NCBI GenBank assembly: GCA_938009335.1
Contig: CALLHT010000249.1
Location: 1 to 6,807, forward strand
Direction: 5' to 3'
DNA length: 6,807 nucleotides
Origin: an uncultured Rhizobiaceae group bacterium
GTDB taxonomy: Bacteria; Pseudomonadota; Alphaproteobacteria; Rhizobiales; Rhizobiaceae
Shown: in pieces, positions 1-5,891 of the stretch
Layout of the letters: each line of letters starts with the position of its first letter
How positions within the stretch are numbered: position 1 is the stretch's first letter
The notes under the pieces: generated by a model
Database searches by the model: none
Seen by the model: the letters and a program-made list of their open reading frames with translations, nothing else
What the model was told of the DNA's origin: nothing
Translations under genes and position numbers: made by a program

Positions 1-61
1 AACATTACCGGTTTCGCATACGGGCCAGAGCACAACATCGTCGGGTAGATCGAAAAGAAGT

Positions 62-93
62 CAGGAACGGGCTAGAGCTTAAGTCCGTTCCTG
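62..93 (-). terminator. Probable intrinsic terminator of the glxA-like gene
   Basis: A perfect 9-bp inverted repeat, CAGGAACGG at 62-70 and CCGTTCCTG at 85-93, encloses a 14-nt loop (71-84). Read on the minus strand the hairpin is followed by ACTTCTTTTCG, a T-rich tract, as expected for Rho-independent termination of the leftward gene. On the plus strand the bases after the stem are CAAAGGTG, so it is not bidirectional. The stop codon of the regulator (79-81) sits inside the loop, and the first stem arm encodes the last residues. The T-tract is interrupted, so termination may be incomplete. Confidence 0.6.
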
Positions 94-1083
94 CAAAGGT
101 GATTTGCCATACATCTCACGATAGCATTTGGAAAAGTGAGATGCCGATACAAAGCCGCAGGCGATTGCAACATCCACAACAGCCATCGTCGATTGCATCA
201 GTAGATGACGCGCGCGATCAAGTCTGATTTCCAAATAATAGCGGGCAGGGGATCTCCCCATATGTTGTTGGAAAAGACGCTCGATTTGTCTGCGCGAAAG
301 ACCCACGAAGTCGGCGATTTCGACCAACTGTAACGGCTCTGCAATATTGGCTTCCATGTATTCAATAACTGAGAGCACTTTTGCGTTTTGCACGCCTAAT
401 CTTGCACGTAGAGGCAGGCGTTGACGGTCATTCGGATTGCGCACTCTGTCGGTTAAGGCTTGCTCACACACGCGGTTTACAAGTTCCTCGCCCAAGTCCT
501 CTTCAATCATGGATAGCATCATATCGAGTGCTGCAGTGCCTCCGGCGCAGGTCCAGATATTACCGTCCATTTCATAGAGGTCCGCATATACTTCGACCTC
601 CGGGAAATTCTCTGCAAAGCCGGGGAGGTTCTCCCAGTGGATTGCACATTTCTTGCCCTTCAGAAGGCCTGCTGCAGCAAGCAGGAAAGCTGCCGTACAT
701 AGCCCACCAACGGTAACGCCACTGTTTTTATTTTCACGAATATAAGCAAAGAGTGAACGGTTGACGGCTTCTTCCACATTCATGCCTGAGCAAAGAAACA
801 TGTTCGATGGGCGACGGGAGCTTGAGAGGTTTTCCCGCTCCTGTTTCAAGCTGGTTTCAATGGCAACTTCGACACCATTTGAAGCCGTGACTGGATTGCC
901 ATCCATAGAGGCAAGACGCCACGAATAATATTCAACGCCGAGCATACGATTTGCGATCCGCAAAGGCTCAATAGCCGTTGCAAATGCAATCATGGAGAAG
1001 TTTTCTACGAGGTAAAAAACAATCGCCCTGCTGTTCTGGCCAGCGCTCGAAGATGTGGAAGATGGATTTTCCATGAGGTTCAC
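79..1083 (-). CDS. GlxA-family AraC-type transcriptional regulator (DJ-1/PfpI-like sensor domain plus AraC HTH)
   Basis: This is a 334-residue DNA-binding regulator. Residues about 18-205 form a DJ-1/PfpI (class I amidotransferase-like) domain, with VENFSMIAFATAIEPLRIAN near 26-45 and the elbow segment GGLCTAAFLLA at 126-136, where Cys129 occupies the nucleophile-elbow position. WTCAGGTAALDMM (177-189) is also typical of the family. Residues about 236-334 form the AraC/XylS domain with two helix-turn-helix units (about 253-273 and 303-325, the latter including ACGFVSASHFSKCYRE). The length is normal. The start is a GTG at 1083, chosen because AGGAGG (1091-1096) lies 7 nt upstream; the ATG three codons later would be too far from that site. 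Relatives with this layout include GbdR, CdhR and ArgR, which respond to glycine betaine/dimethylglycine, carnitine and arginine in pseudomonads. The ligand here cannot be read from sequence. Regulation of a methylated-amine pathway is an inference, helped only by the corrinoid-activator gene at the other end of the window. Confidence 0.9.
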   Translation of the reverse strand: MNLMENPSSTSSSAGQNSRAIVFYLVENFSMIAFATAIEPLRIANRMLGVEYYSWRLASMDGNPVTASNGVEVAIETSLKQERENLSSSRRPSNMFLCSGMNVEEAVNRSLFAYIRENKNSGVTVGGLCTAAFLLAAAGLLKGKKCAIHWENLPGFAENFPEVEVYADLYEMDGNIWTCAGGTAALDMMLSMIEEDLGEELVNRVCEQALTDRVRNPNDRQRLPLRARLGVQNAKVLSVIEYMEANIAEPLQLVEIADFVGLSRRQIERLFQQHMGRSPARYYLEIRLDRARHLLMQSTMAVVDVAIACGFVSASHFSKCYREMYGKSPLQERT

Positions 1084-1090
1084 CGTATGC

Positions 1091-1096
1091 CCTCCT
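1091..1096 (-). promoter_or_regulatory. Strong Shine-Dalgarno site that fixes the GTG start of the glxA-like gene
   Basis: Read on the minus strand the sequence is AGGAGG followed by 7 nt and then GTG (1083-1081). The match to the anti-Shine-Dalgarno core is perfect and the spacing is ideal. This supports the GTG codon over the in-frame ATG at 1074, which lies 16 nt away. Confidence 0.75.
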
Positions 1097-1116
1097 GAAC
1101 CTATTCAGTAAGCGAC

Positions 1117-1145
1117 ATTGTCAGAAAAATTCATGAATGCAACAA
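1117..1145 (-). promoter_or_regulatory. Candidate glxA promoter with a palindrome in the spacer
   Basis: On the minus strand, TTGTTG (1145-1140) and GACAAT (1122-1117) are separated by exactly 17 nt. They match the sigma-70 -35 and -10 consensus at 3/6 and 4/6 positions, so the call is weak. The spacer contains the perfect 10-bp palindrome ATTCATGAAT (1129-1138), which could be an operator. The site lies in the 149-bp gap between the HAD gene and the glxA-like gene, whose own promoter is expected there. Confidence 0.25.
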
Positions 1146-1232
1146 GAATTTGAAAAACTGACGCAGATTTTCACGGATCGCATATGACACGGTTAACGGC
1201 CAAATTCCGTGTTGAGGGCTTAGGTTGAAAAC

Positions 1233-1940
1233 TTATGGTGCGATTTCAGCGAGTTGCTCAATCGAATTGATGACTATATCCCAGTCAGCATTCGGTTCCA
1301 GATCTTTGGCCTGACCTTCGCCATATTCGGTTTTGCGGGGGATGAAGCCTGTTTTTAGGCCATATTTGCGCGCTGCATGTAGATCATCATTGTGAGCGGC
1401 GACCATCATAACGTCTTCAGGTTGCAGGCCGAGCGCGGCCACCGATTTCAGATAAGCATCCTTATGAGGTTTGTAGTTTTGCGCTATCTCAGCCCCCACA
1501 ATGCAATCCCATGGCAGGTCAGAGAACTTGGCTATTCGGGTCATCAACGCGATGGAGCCGTTAGAGCAGGGGGCAATGATTGCTTTCTTCTTTAGAGCAT
1601 AAAGACCAGGTGAACTATCAGGCCAACCAGGGAGCTTTTCCCAAGCTTTGTTTAACGCTTGCCTCTCTTGATTGTTGAACTTGTCTAGCAAGCCAACGTT
1701 TTCCAGTACCCGATTTAAGTTTTCCAGATGCAGCGTATCCAATGCGATATAACCCCGGTCTCCGGATCTGATCCGCTCCATTGCGGGCTGGTACTCGCCA
1801 CGCCAAAGGTCAGCAAATTCATGTGGATTAAAATCAATGTTCTTGGAAGCGAAAGTTTCGGCACAAACGGATGCAACGCCATTGCGCCAATTCACAATCG
1901 TGCCAAATACGTCGAATATATATGCTTTTGGATTTGCCAT
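1233..1940 (-). CDS. HAD-superfamily hydrolase, haloacid dehalogenase type II-like
   Basis: This 235-residue cytosolic protein has the HAD fold of L-2-haloacid dehalogenases, which release halide from 2-haloacids through an aspartyl-ester intermediate. Motif I is FDVFGT with nucleophile Asp10 and Thr14. Motif II is the Ser126-Asn127-Gly128 segment (APCSNG). Motif III is Lys157 in NYKPHKDAY, with Tyr163 six residues on, as in L-DEX. Motif IV is AAHNDDL with acidic Asp185/Asp186. Length fits the family. Compared with L-DEX from Pseudomonas sp. YL, the active-site Tyr12 is Phe12, and the Ser175 and Asn177 positions appear to be Ala181 and His183. This places it in a large environmental subgroup whose substrate is often untested, so a haloacid is plausible but unproven. 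The ATG at 1940 is forced because motif I begins at residue 9 and no upstream start lies in frame before a stop. No Shine-Dalgarno site precedes it (upstream GTAGAACCCTA). It is divergent from the TPR gene and co-directional with the glxA-like gene 149 bp downstream, with no T-tailed terminator between them. Confidence 0.85.
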   Translation of the reverse strand: MANPKAYIFDVFGTIVNWRNGVASVCAETFASKNIDFNPHEFADLWRGEYQPAMERIRSGDRGYIALDTLHLENLNRVLENVGLLDKFNNQERQALNKAWEKLPGWPDSSPGLYALKKKAIIAPCSNGSIALMTRIAKFSDLPWDCIVGAEIAQNYKPHKDAYLKSVAALGLQPEDVMMVAAHNDDLHAARKYGLKTGFIPRKTEYGEGQAKDLEPNADWDIVINSIEQLAEIAP

Positions 1941-2034
1941 TAGGGTTCTACAGTGTGATTTATTGTTTGAAGCGACACGGACAAATGTGTTTTAGCTTGT
2001 CTTCAAAGTCAAATTCCAAAAAGAGGCCTATTTC
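1941..2034. promoter_or_regulatory. Divergent intergenic region with an inverted repeat
   Basis: This 94-bp spacer must hold the promoters of the leftward HAD gene and the rightward TPR gene. A 7-bp inverted repeat, TTTGAAG at 1966-1972 and CTTCAAA at 2001-2007, spans it, with further imperfect pairing inside (GACA at 1974-1977 and TGTC at 1998-2001). The left arm contains TTGAAG, a 4/6 match to a -35 box for the plus strand, but no good -10 follows at the right spacing. The right end carries AGAGG (2022-2026), 8 nt before the GTG start of the TPR gene. Confidence 0.4.
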
Positions 2035-3525
2035 GTGAAAAAAGCCAAACCTTCTGGTTCTCAGTTCGCTCAGTCAGACGCACAAGCTCTGGTTATGTTG
2101 GTGCAATCCGGGAAACACAAAGAAGCTCAGGCAAAAGCGCGCAAATGGATAAAGCGATTTCCGGATAATCCGTTTCTCTACGACGTGTTGAGTAAGTCTC
2201 AAATTGCTGTTGGAGATTATTCAGGCGCGATAAAGCCGTTGCGTAAGTTGCTCGAATTGCAACCGGGATATGCGGACGGGCAATTTAATCTTGCGCTTGC
2301 ACATATGAATCTCAATCAGCCTTCTGAATCCGCTGAATTGCTTGAAAAGATTGTGGCAGCGGGGGGAGGGTCTGCCGATGTTTTCACCAATCTGGGCGCC
2401 GCATATTTTGAGATGGAGCGCTATGACGAAGCGATTAGCAACTATGAAAAGGCGCTGGAGAAAGACCCCAAATATGTGCCTGCGCTTCGCAATATTGGTG
2501 CAGGATTACGCCAATTGCGGCGCAATGAAGAAGCGCTGAAACATCTGGAGAAGGTGCCGTTTATTGCTCCACTTTTCGCACCGGGCCATCTGAGCTTAGG
2601 AATTACCTATAGCAAGCTCGATATGATGGATAAGGCTCGAAAATGCTTTGAGACGACCTTAAAGCTGGAACCGGAAAACCGCGAAGCACATTATGAAATG
2701 GGTGTATTGTTTGCGCAGGCTGGCGACCATAAACGAGCGATGGCATCCTTTGAGCGCGTTGATACGGCTGAAGCTCGCGTCAAAGTGCTGGAACATATGC
2801 ATGCAACGGGCGATCAGCCAGACAAGCTTCTTTCTGCTGTAAGCGAACTCAATACGGCGGAACCCAAAAACCTTCGAGCCGCAGCGTTTAGCGCGTTTGT
2901 TGCAAATCAATATGAGGTTGAGGAAACCCATTCCTTCGCGCCAAATCCTCTGGAATTTGTTTCTATTCGCAATATTCGAGACGTATTGGATGAACAACCA
3001 AACTATTTGAACCAACTTATGAAAGAGGCCGAGAATGTGAGTGCGGTCTGGGAAAACAATACCACTCGTGGTGGGTTTCAAACGCATGGAAACCTGTTTC
3101 ATCGGGGTGAAGCATTGGGGCAGCTTGAGGATATTATTCGCTCACATTTGAAAGCCTATCGGGAGGAGCGCTCTGGCGGAACCGCCGGCATCATCTGGCA
3201 CTTTCCGAAGCAGTTTGATATGGACGGGTGGCACGTCAAGTTGATGAAAGCGGGATACCAAAAGCCGCATATTCATACACGCGGTTGGGTGAGTGGTGTG
3301 CTTTACCTGAAAATTCCAAAAGATACGAAAGACAACGAAGGCGCGATTGCGTTTAGTTTGCACGGTTACGGCTATCGCAAAGAGCACGAGAACATTCCTG
3401 TTCTAGAGCATCGTCCAACAGCTGGGGACCTTGTCCTTTTCCCGTCATCGCTTTTCCATCATACGATCCCGTTTGAATCGGATGAAGATCGACAATGTAT
3501 CGCGTTTGATGTGCTTCCTGTTTAG
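2035..3525 (+). CDS. TPR-repeat protein with C-terminal 2OG-Fe(II) oxygenase-like domain
   Basis: This 496-residue protein has no signal peptide or membrane segment and is probably cytosolic. Residues about 14-247 contain roughly six or seven tetratricopeptide repeats, clearest at 115-146 (TNLGAAYFEMERYDEAISNY) and 184-216 (LGITYSKLDMMDKARKCF). These repeats usually bind protein partners. Residues about 385-496 resemble the putative 2OG-Fe(II) oxygenase family PF13759: GWHVKLMKAGYQKPHIH, then GWVSGVLYL, GDLVLFPSSLFHHTIPF and DRQCIAFD. Likely metal ligands are His412 (or His414) and His475/His476, and Arg486 is a candidate 2-oxoglutarate anchor. The usual Asp/Glu of an HxD motif is replaced by His414. 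The family hydroxylates proteins or small molecules, but the substrate is not visible here. The start is GTG at 2035, supported by AGAGG 8 nt upstream. The gene is divergent from the HAD gene, and its TAG stop overlaps the stop of the convergent FkbM gene. The domain call is firm, the catalytic activity less so. Confidence 0.85.
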   Translation: MKKAKPSGSQFAQSDAQALVMLVQSGKHKEAQAKARKWIKRFPDNPFLYDVLSKSQIAVGDYSGAIKPLRKLLELQPGYADGQFNLALAHMNLNQPSESAELLEKIVAAGGGSADVFTNLGAAYFEMERYDEAISNYEKALEKDPKYVPALRNIGAGLRQLRRNEEALKHLEKVPFIAPLFAPGHLSLGITYSKLDMMDKARKCFETTLKLEPENREAHYEMGVLFAQAGDHKRAMASFERVDTAEARVKVLEHMHATGDQPDKLLSAVSELNTAEPKNLRAAAFSAFVANQYEVEETHSFAPNPLEFVSIRNIRDVLDEQPNYLNQLMKEAENVSAVWENNTTRGGFQTHGNLFHRGEALGQLEDIIRSHLKAYREERSGGTAGIIWHFPKQFDMDGWHVKLMKAGYQKPHIHTRGWVSGVLYLKIPKDTKDNEGAIAFSLHGYGYRKEHENIPVLEHRPTAGDLVLFPSSLFHHTIPFESDEDRQCIAFDVLPV

Positions 3526-4475
3526 CTATATTTAAGGCCACGGATCAGATCGGGCCAGAATTTCCCACGAGCTGCTAAGAAATCATATCCTACACGTGGG
3601 TTGCGTTTGATCGCGGTCAATTCATCAAGTGATGTTAGCTCGCGGCATCCACGTTCTTCGGAGGTGAAAACGGTCATGCCAAGTTCTTCCATCATGTATT
3701 TGCTCACTTCATGCGTTTTATCGGACGCGTGATCTTCAAACATAATACACGGGTCGGATTTCAAGAGGCTGGTTGCGCCTTCGAGGGCAGGAATTTCCAC
3801 ACCTTCCACGTCCAGTTTAAGGACGAGGTGTTTGGCTTTTTGTTTTTTCCACCATGGTTTTAACGTATCGAGCGCAATAGTCTCAACATCATTGCACTGT
3901 TCGTCAGACGCGCCTTCCTGAATGGATCTGGCTTCATGCTTTCCACCGCCGAAACTTACCCATTCGCCGCTTTTGTGAAACACCGCGTTATGTTTGAGTT
4001 CAAACCGCTGATTGTTAAGTTTCCAGTTGCGTTCGAGCATTTTGAACGTCGTTGGATCAGCTTCAATCGCGATGCAGGGCTTTTGCCCATATGCTTGACT
4101 GGTTACGATAGATGACATGAACCCGTAATTCGCGCCGCAATCCACGAATGCATAGTCGATATCGCGAATGGCCATGAGGAAAAGTTCTTCGGGCGCTGAA
4201 TAGGGAATTTTATTATCGAGCAACACGCCCCAATACCCATCACCGTATGGGAACTCGAAATGCGTATCATCGAACATACGGGTTCTGATAAAGCGGTCGC
4301 TTGGCAGAACCGTTCGGATCACACGGTTTGCGTATGATAGACCTGTATAGTCGATCGGGCGAGCAGCCTTCGCCGCTAGTCGCATCAGTGCCATGCCAAG
4401 GGATTCGGTCGCTGTTGTGTTGCTGACCGTATCTTGTTTGAAATCATATCCGATTGCTTGCGATGTATGGGGCAT
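3522..4475 (-). CDS. FkbM-family SAM-dependent methyltransferase
   Basis: This 317-residue protein of the FkbM methyltransferase family should transfer a methyl group from S-adenosylmethionine, often to sugar hydroxyls of surface glycans, lipids or natural products. The SAM-binding motif I is VDCGANYG at 111-118. The acidic end of strand 2 is IEAD (137-140). The family hallmark LKLDVEGVEIPALEGA lies at 219-234, with Lys220, Asp222 and Glu224. Residues 1-100 form an N-terminal extension without a recognised domain. No signal peptide or membrane helix was seen. The start ATG at 4475 has a moderate GGAAAG just upstream. Its TAA stop (3524-3522) overlaps the TAG of the convergent TPR-oxygenase gene. 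The LysR gene lies 105 bp upstream on the same strand, so it may have its own promoter there. No glycosyltransferase or transport gene lies beside it, so the acceptor is unknown. Confidence 0.88.
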   Translation of the reverse strand: MPHTSQAIGYDFKQDTVSNTTATESLGMALMRLAAKAARPIDYTGLSYANRVIRTVLPSDRFIRTRMFDDTHFEFPYGDGYWGVLLDNKIPYSAPEELFLMAIRDIDYAFVDCGANYGFMSSIVTSQAYGQKPCIAIEADPTTFKMLERNWKLNNQRFELKHNAVFHKSGEWVSFGGGKHEARSIQEGASDEQCNDVETIALDTLKPWWKKQKAKHLVLKLDVEGVEIPALEGATSLLKSDPCIMFEDHASDKTHEVSKYMMEELGMTVFTSEERGCRELTSLDELTAIKRNPRVGYDFLAARGKFWPDLIRGLKYS

Positions 4476-4580
4476 TGTCTTTCCAGTCGATTAGGCAAAC
4501 CAAACTACCGGACACACCTTAAAACCGTGCAAATTTGAGTGAAGTTTGTGCGATTGGTTTCAACTATCCTAAATGAAAGC
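4476..4580 (-). promoter_or_regulatory. Spacer upstream of the FkbM gene, probable promoter region
   Basis: This is a 105-bp gap between the LysR stop and the FkbM start, both on the minus strand. It contains a separated 7-bp inverted repeat, AAACCAA at 4497-4503 and TTGGTTT at 4554-4560, and the 8-bp palindrome CAAATTTG at 4530-4537. No hairpin followed by a T-run was found for the LysR gene, so read-through into FkbM is possible. No convincing -35/-10 pair stands out. Confidence 0.25.
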
Positions 4581-5495
4581 TTAAAATCGGTCGTCTTTCC
4601 TGATGAGATTTCGCGTGCTCTGCCAGCTCGACCTGCTGTCCGATTGCCAGAAATGATTGCGAATATGTTCAACGACGACCGTGGTTTCCGGTTTTAATGT
4701 CTCGGGGATTTTGAGACCCAATCCATACTCCGGGAGCGGAGGAAGATGATTGAGTTCAGGGACCTCTTTCAGATCTGGTCCGAGTTCCGAAAGTGGCAGC
4801 GGACCTACGGCCAAATCCGCTTCAATGGCAGCTCTCCGGGCCGTAACGTTCTCGCACTCCAGAATGATGCTGTAGTCGATATTAGCATCTTTCAATATTT
4901 GGGTTGTCGGTTCATGCCATGCCCATCCTTCATCCCAAAGTGTGATGGGCAATGGCTTCTTTTGCGATGCTATTCCGTTTGCAGACATTGCCCAAACTTC
5001 AGGCTCTCGCGCGATGCGTTCGCATTCCGCAACACCGGGAATGCTGGGTGCATAGGTAATAATAGAAAGATCAAGCGTACCTTCATCAACCTTGCGTAAA
5101 AGGGCAGGTGTGTGGTCCACATGAATGCCAAGCGTGACGTTGGGGTATTCATTCAAAAAGGCGCTTAAAACTTTCATCGGAAAACGTTCAACCACATCGT
5201 CAGGAACCCCCAATTGAACCGAACCCTGAAGCGGTGTTTCATTGAACTCCGATTTTATTTCGCTTTCCAGCAACAACATTCTGCGCGCATAAGGCAGCAG
5301 GCGTTTCCCATCTTTCGTTAGTTTCGTCTGCCGTGCATCGCGTTCGAAAAGGAGATGACCGACCTCTTCCTCGAGCTTTTTTATGTGCATGGACACTGCT
5401 GCAGGACTTCGTGCAACGGCTTTGGATGCCTCAAGAAAGTTCCCGTGATCAGCTATAGCGACAAACGATTTTAGAAGAGGAACGTCAATATGCAT
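4581..5495 (-). CDS. LysR-family transcriptional regulator
   Basis: This 304-residue regulator has the standard LysR plan. The N-terminal winged helix-turn-helix covers residues about 5-64 (LLKSFVAIADHGNFLEASKA, then AAVSMHIKKLEEEVG and LLFERDARQTKLTKDGK), followed by a linker helix (about 65-88). The C-terminal effector-binding domain (about 92-285) contains GSVQLGVPDD, and DLSIITYAP at 142-150. The segment LLPYARRMLLLESEI resembles the LrhA/HexA-like subgroup, but this is only a motif impression. Length is normal for the family. The ATG at 5495 begins right before the helix-turn-helix region and has a poor Shine-Dalgarno site. The gene is divergent from the DUF1127 gene across 105 bp, the usual arrangement for a LysR protein that controls itself and its neighbour. 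In Brucella the LysR regulator VtlR activates several DUF1127 genes, which gives a precedent, although this protein does not look like a VtlR orthologue. The inducer is unknown. Confidence 0.9.
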   Translation of the reverse strand: MHIDVPLLKSFVAIADHGNFLEASKAVARSPAAVSMHIKKLEEEVGHLLFERDARQTKLTKDGKRLLPYARRMLLLESEIKSEFNETPLQGSVQLGVPDDVVERFPMKVLSAFLNEYPNVTLGIHVDHTPALLRKVDEGTLDLSIITYAPSIPGVAECERIAREPEVWAMSANGIASQKKPLPITLWDEGWAWHEPTTQILKDANIDYSIILECENVTARRAAIEADLAVGPLPLSELGPDLKEVPELNHLPPLPEYGLGLKIPETLKPETTVVVEHIRNHFWQSDSRSSWQSTRNLIRKDDRF

Positions 5496-5600
5496 GATTC
5501 AGTTTTTCGAAATTATTGGTTTAAATAAATTCGATTGATTAAATCATTAATTCTAGCAATTTTCAACGCATCCGCTGCTCTAACGTGAATGAGGAATGAT
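5496..5600. promoter_or_regulatory. AT-rich divergent promoter region with a dyad, likely LysR operator
   Basis: This 105-bp spacer separates the divergent LysR and DUF1127 starts. Its centre (about 5511-5563) is strongly AT-rich and holds the perfect 11-bp dyad TGATTAAATCA (5536-5546), flanked by more AATT/ATTAAT palindromic bases. A weak plus-strand promoter could be TTGGTT (5516-5521) with TTAAAT (5539-5544), spaced 17 nt; the dyad would then overlap the -10. LysR proteins typically bind T-N11-A dyads in such spacers, but an exact T-N11-A box was not identified. Confidence 0.4.
5591..5594 (+). promoter_or_regulatory. Shine-Dalgarno site deciding the DUF1127 start
   Basis: GAGG at 5591-5594 lies 6 nt before the ATG at 5601. 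The in-frame ATG at 5589 overlaps this site and has no purine-rich site of its own (upstream CTCTAACGTGA), so translation more likely begins at 5601. Confidence 0.6.
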
Positions 5601-5882
5601 ATGTTGAGAATGAGAACATTTGTCAGAGGTTTTGAGTATGGTTTGGTCGCTGGACTTACAGCGATGTTTGAAAAGGTAGCGTCGTTTTTCGCTAAGCTTG
5701 AGCATAATCTGATTGAAGAGAAAAAACGCGATGAAGTGCGCTCTCTGCTGTGGCTTGACGATCACCAATTACGCGATATGGGAATTTCGCGTGATGACGT
5801 GAAAGCGGCTCTGATGCAGCCGCTTGATAAGAACTCCGGTAGAATTTTGACTAACGCTCGAAAAAGAGTAACGCGGATCTAG
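5601..5882 (+). CDS. DUF1127 (YjiS-like) small protein
   Basis: This small basic protein has 93 residues from the preferred ATG at 5601 (97 from the upstream ATG at 5589). The C-terminal half holds the DUF1127/YjiS-like motif WLDDHQLRDMGISRDDVKAA (about residues 51-70), which is the hallmark of the family: an LxxLDDxxLRDIGLSRxDI-type helix pair. The N-terminal half (FVRGFEYGLVAGLTAMFEKV and on) looks like an amphipathic helical region without a clear membrane span. A short basic tail (NARKRVTRI) follows the domain. DUF1127 proteins abound in alphaproteobacteria; the Rhodobacter sphaeroides member CcaF1 binds RNA and affects sRNA maturation, and Brucella and Agrobacterium members influence carbon or phosphate use. 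Such a role here is an inference from family. The divergent LysR gene is the likely regulator. Its TAG stop (5880-5882) directly abuts the stop of the convergent RACo-like gene, with no spacer. Confidence 0.85.
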   Translation: MLRMRTFVRGFEYGLVAGLTAMFEKVASFFAKLEHNLIEEKKRDEVRSLLWLDDHQLRDMGISRDDVKAALMQPLDKNSGRILTNARKRVTRI

Positions 5883-5891
5883 TTACCCGCG
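5872..5891 (-). terminator. Possible weak terminator hairpin spanning both stop codons
   Basis: CGCGG at 5872-5876 and CCGCG at 5887-5891 form a 5-bp GC stem around a 10-nt loop that contains both convergent stop codons. On the minus strand the stem is followed by TTACTCTTTTTCG, so a T-run begins 6 nt beyond it. The stem is short and the T-run distant, so this is a low-confidence call for the leftward gene only; the plus-strand side has no T-run. Confidence 0.25.

Noticed and set aside
1..61. Short open stretches at the left edge: plus strand reading NITGFAYGPEHNIVG then stop at 46-48, and minus strand from an ATG at 38 reading MLCSGPYAKPVM to the edge
   Set aside because: Each is at most 16 codons, neither resembles a family I recognise, and the minus-strand ATG has no ribosome binding site. 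Either could be the end or start of a neighbour, but the window does not show which.
381..716. 111-codon plus-strand open frame inside the glxA-like gene, and similar antisense frames at 4746-5099 and 6418-6795
   Set aside because: All are antisense to well-supported genes with recognisable domains and have low-complexity or Arg/Cys-rich shadow-like translations.
1187..1212. Inverted repeat ACACGG/CCGTGT downstream of the HAD gene as a terminator
   Set aside because: The stem is only 6 bp with a 14-nt loop, and on the minus strand it is followed by CATATGCG rather than a T-run.
2659..3102. 147-codon open frame on the minus strand within the TPR gene
   Set aside because: It lies antisense to a clear TPR/oxygenase coding frame, has no recognisable domain, and its composition is that of a frame shadow.
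3536..3556. GGCC repeats after the TPR stop as a plus-strand terminator
   Set aside because: The arms are only 4 bp, lie inside the FkbM coding region, and no T-run follows closely.
5589..5600. The upstream ATG at 5589 as the DUF1127 start
   Set aside because: It lacks a ribosome binding site and overlaps the GAGG that serves the ATG at 5601. It remains possible, adding only four residues.
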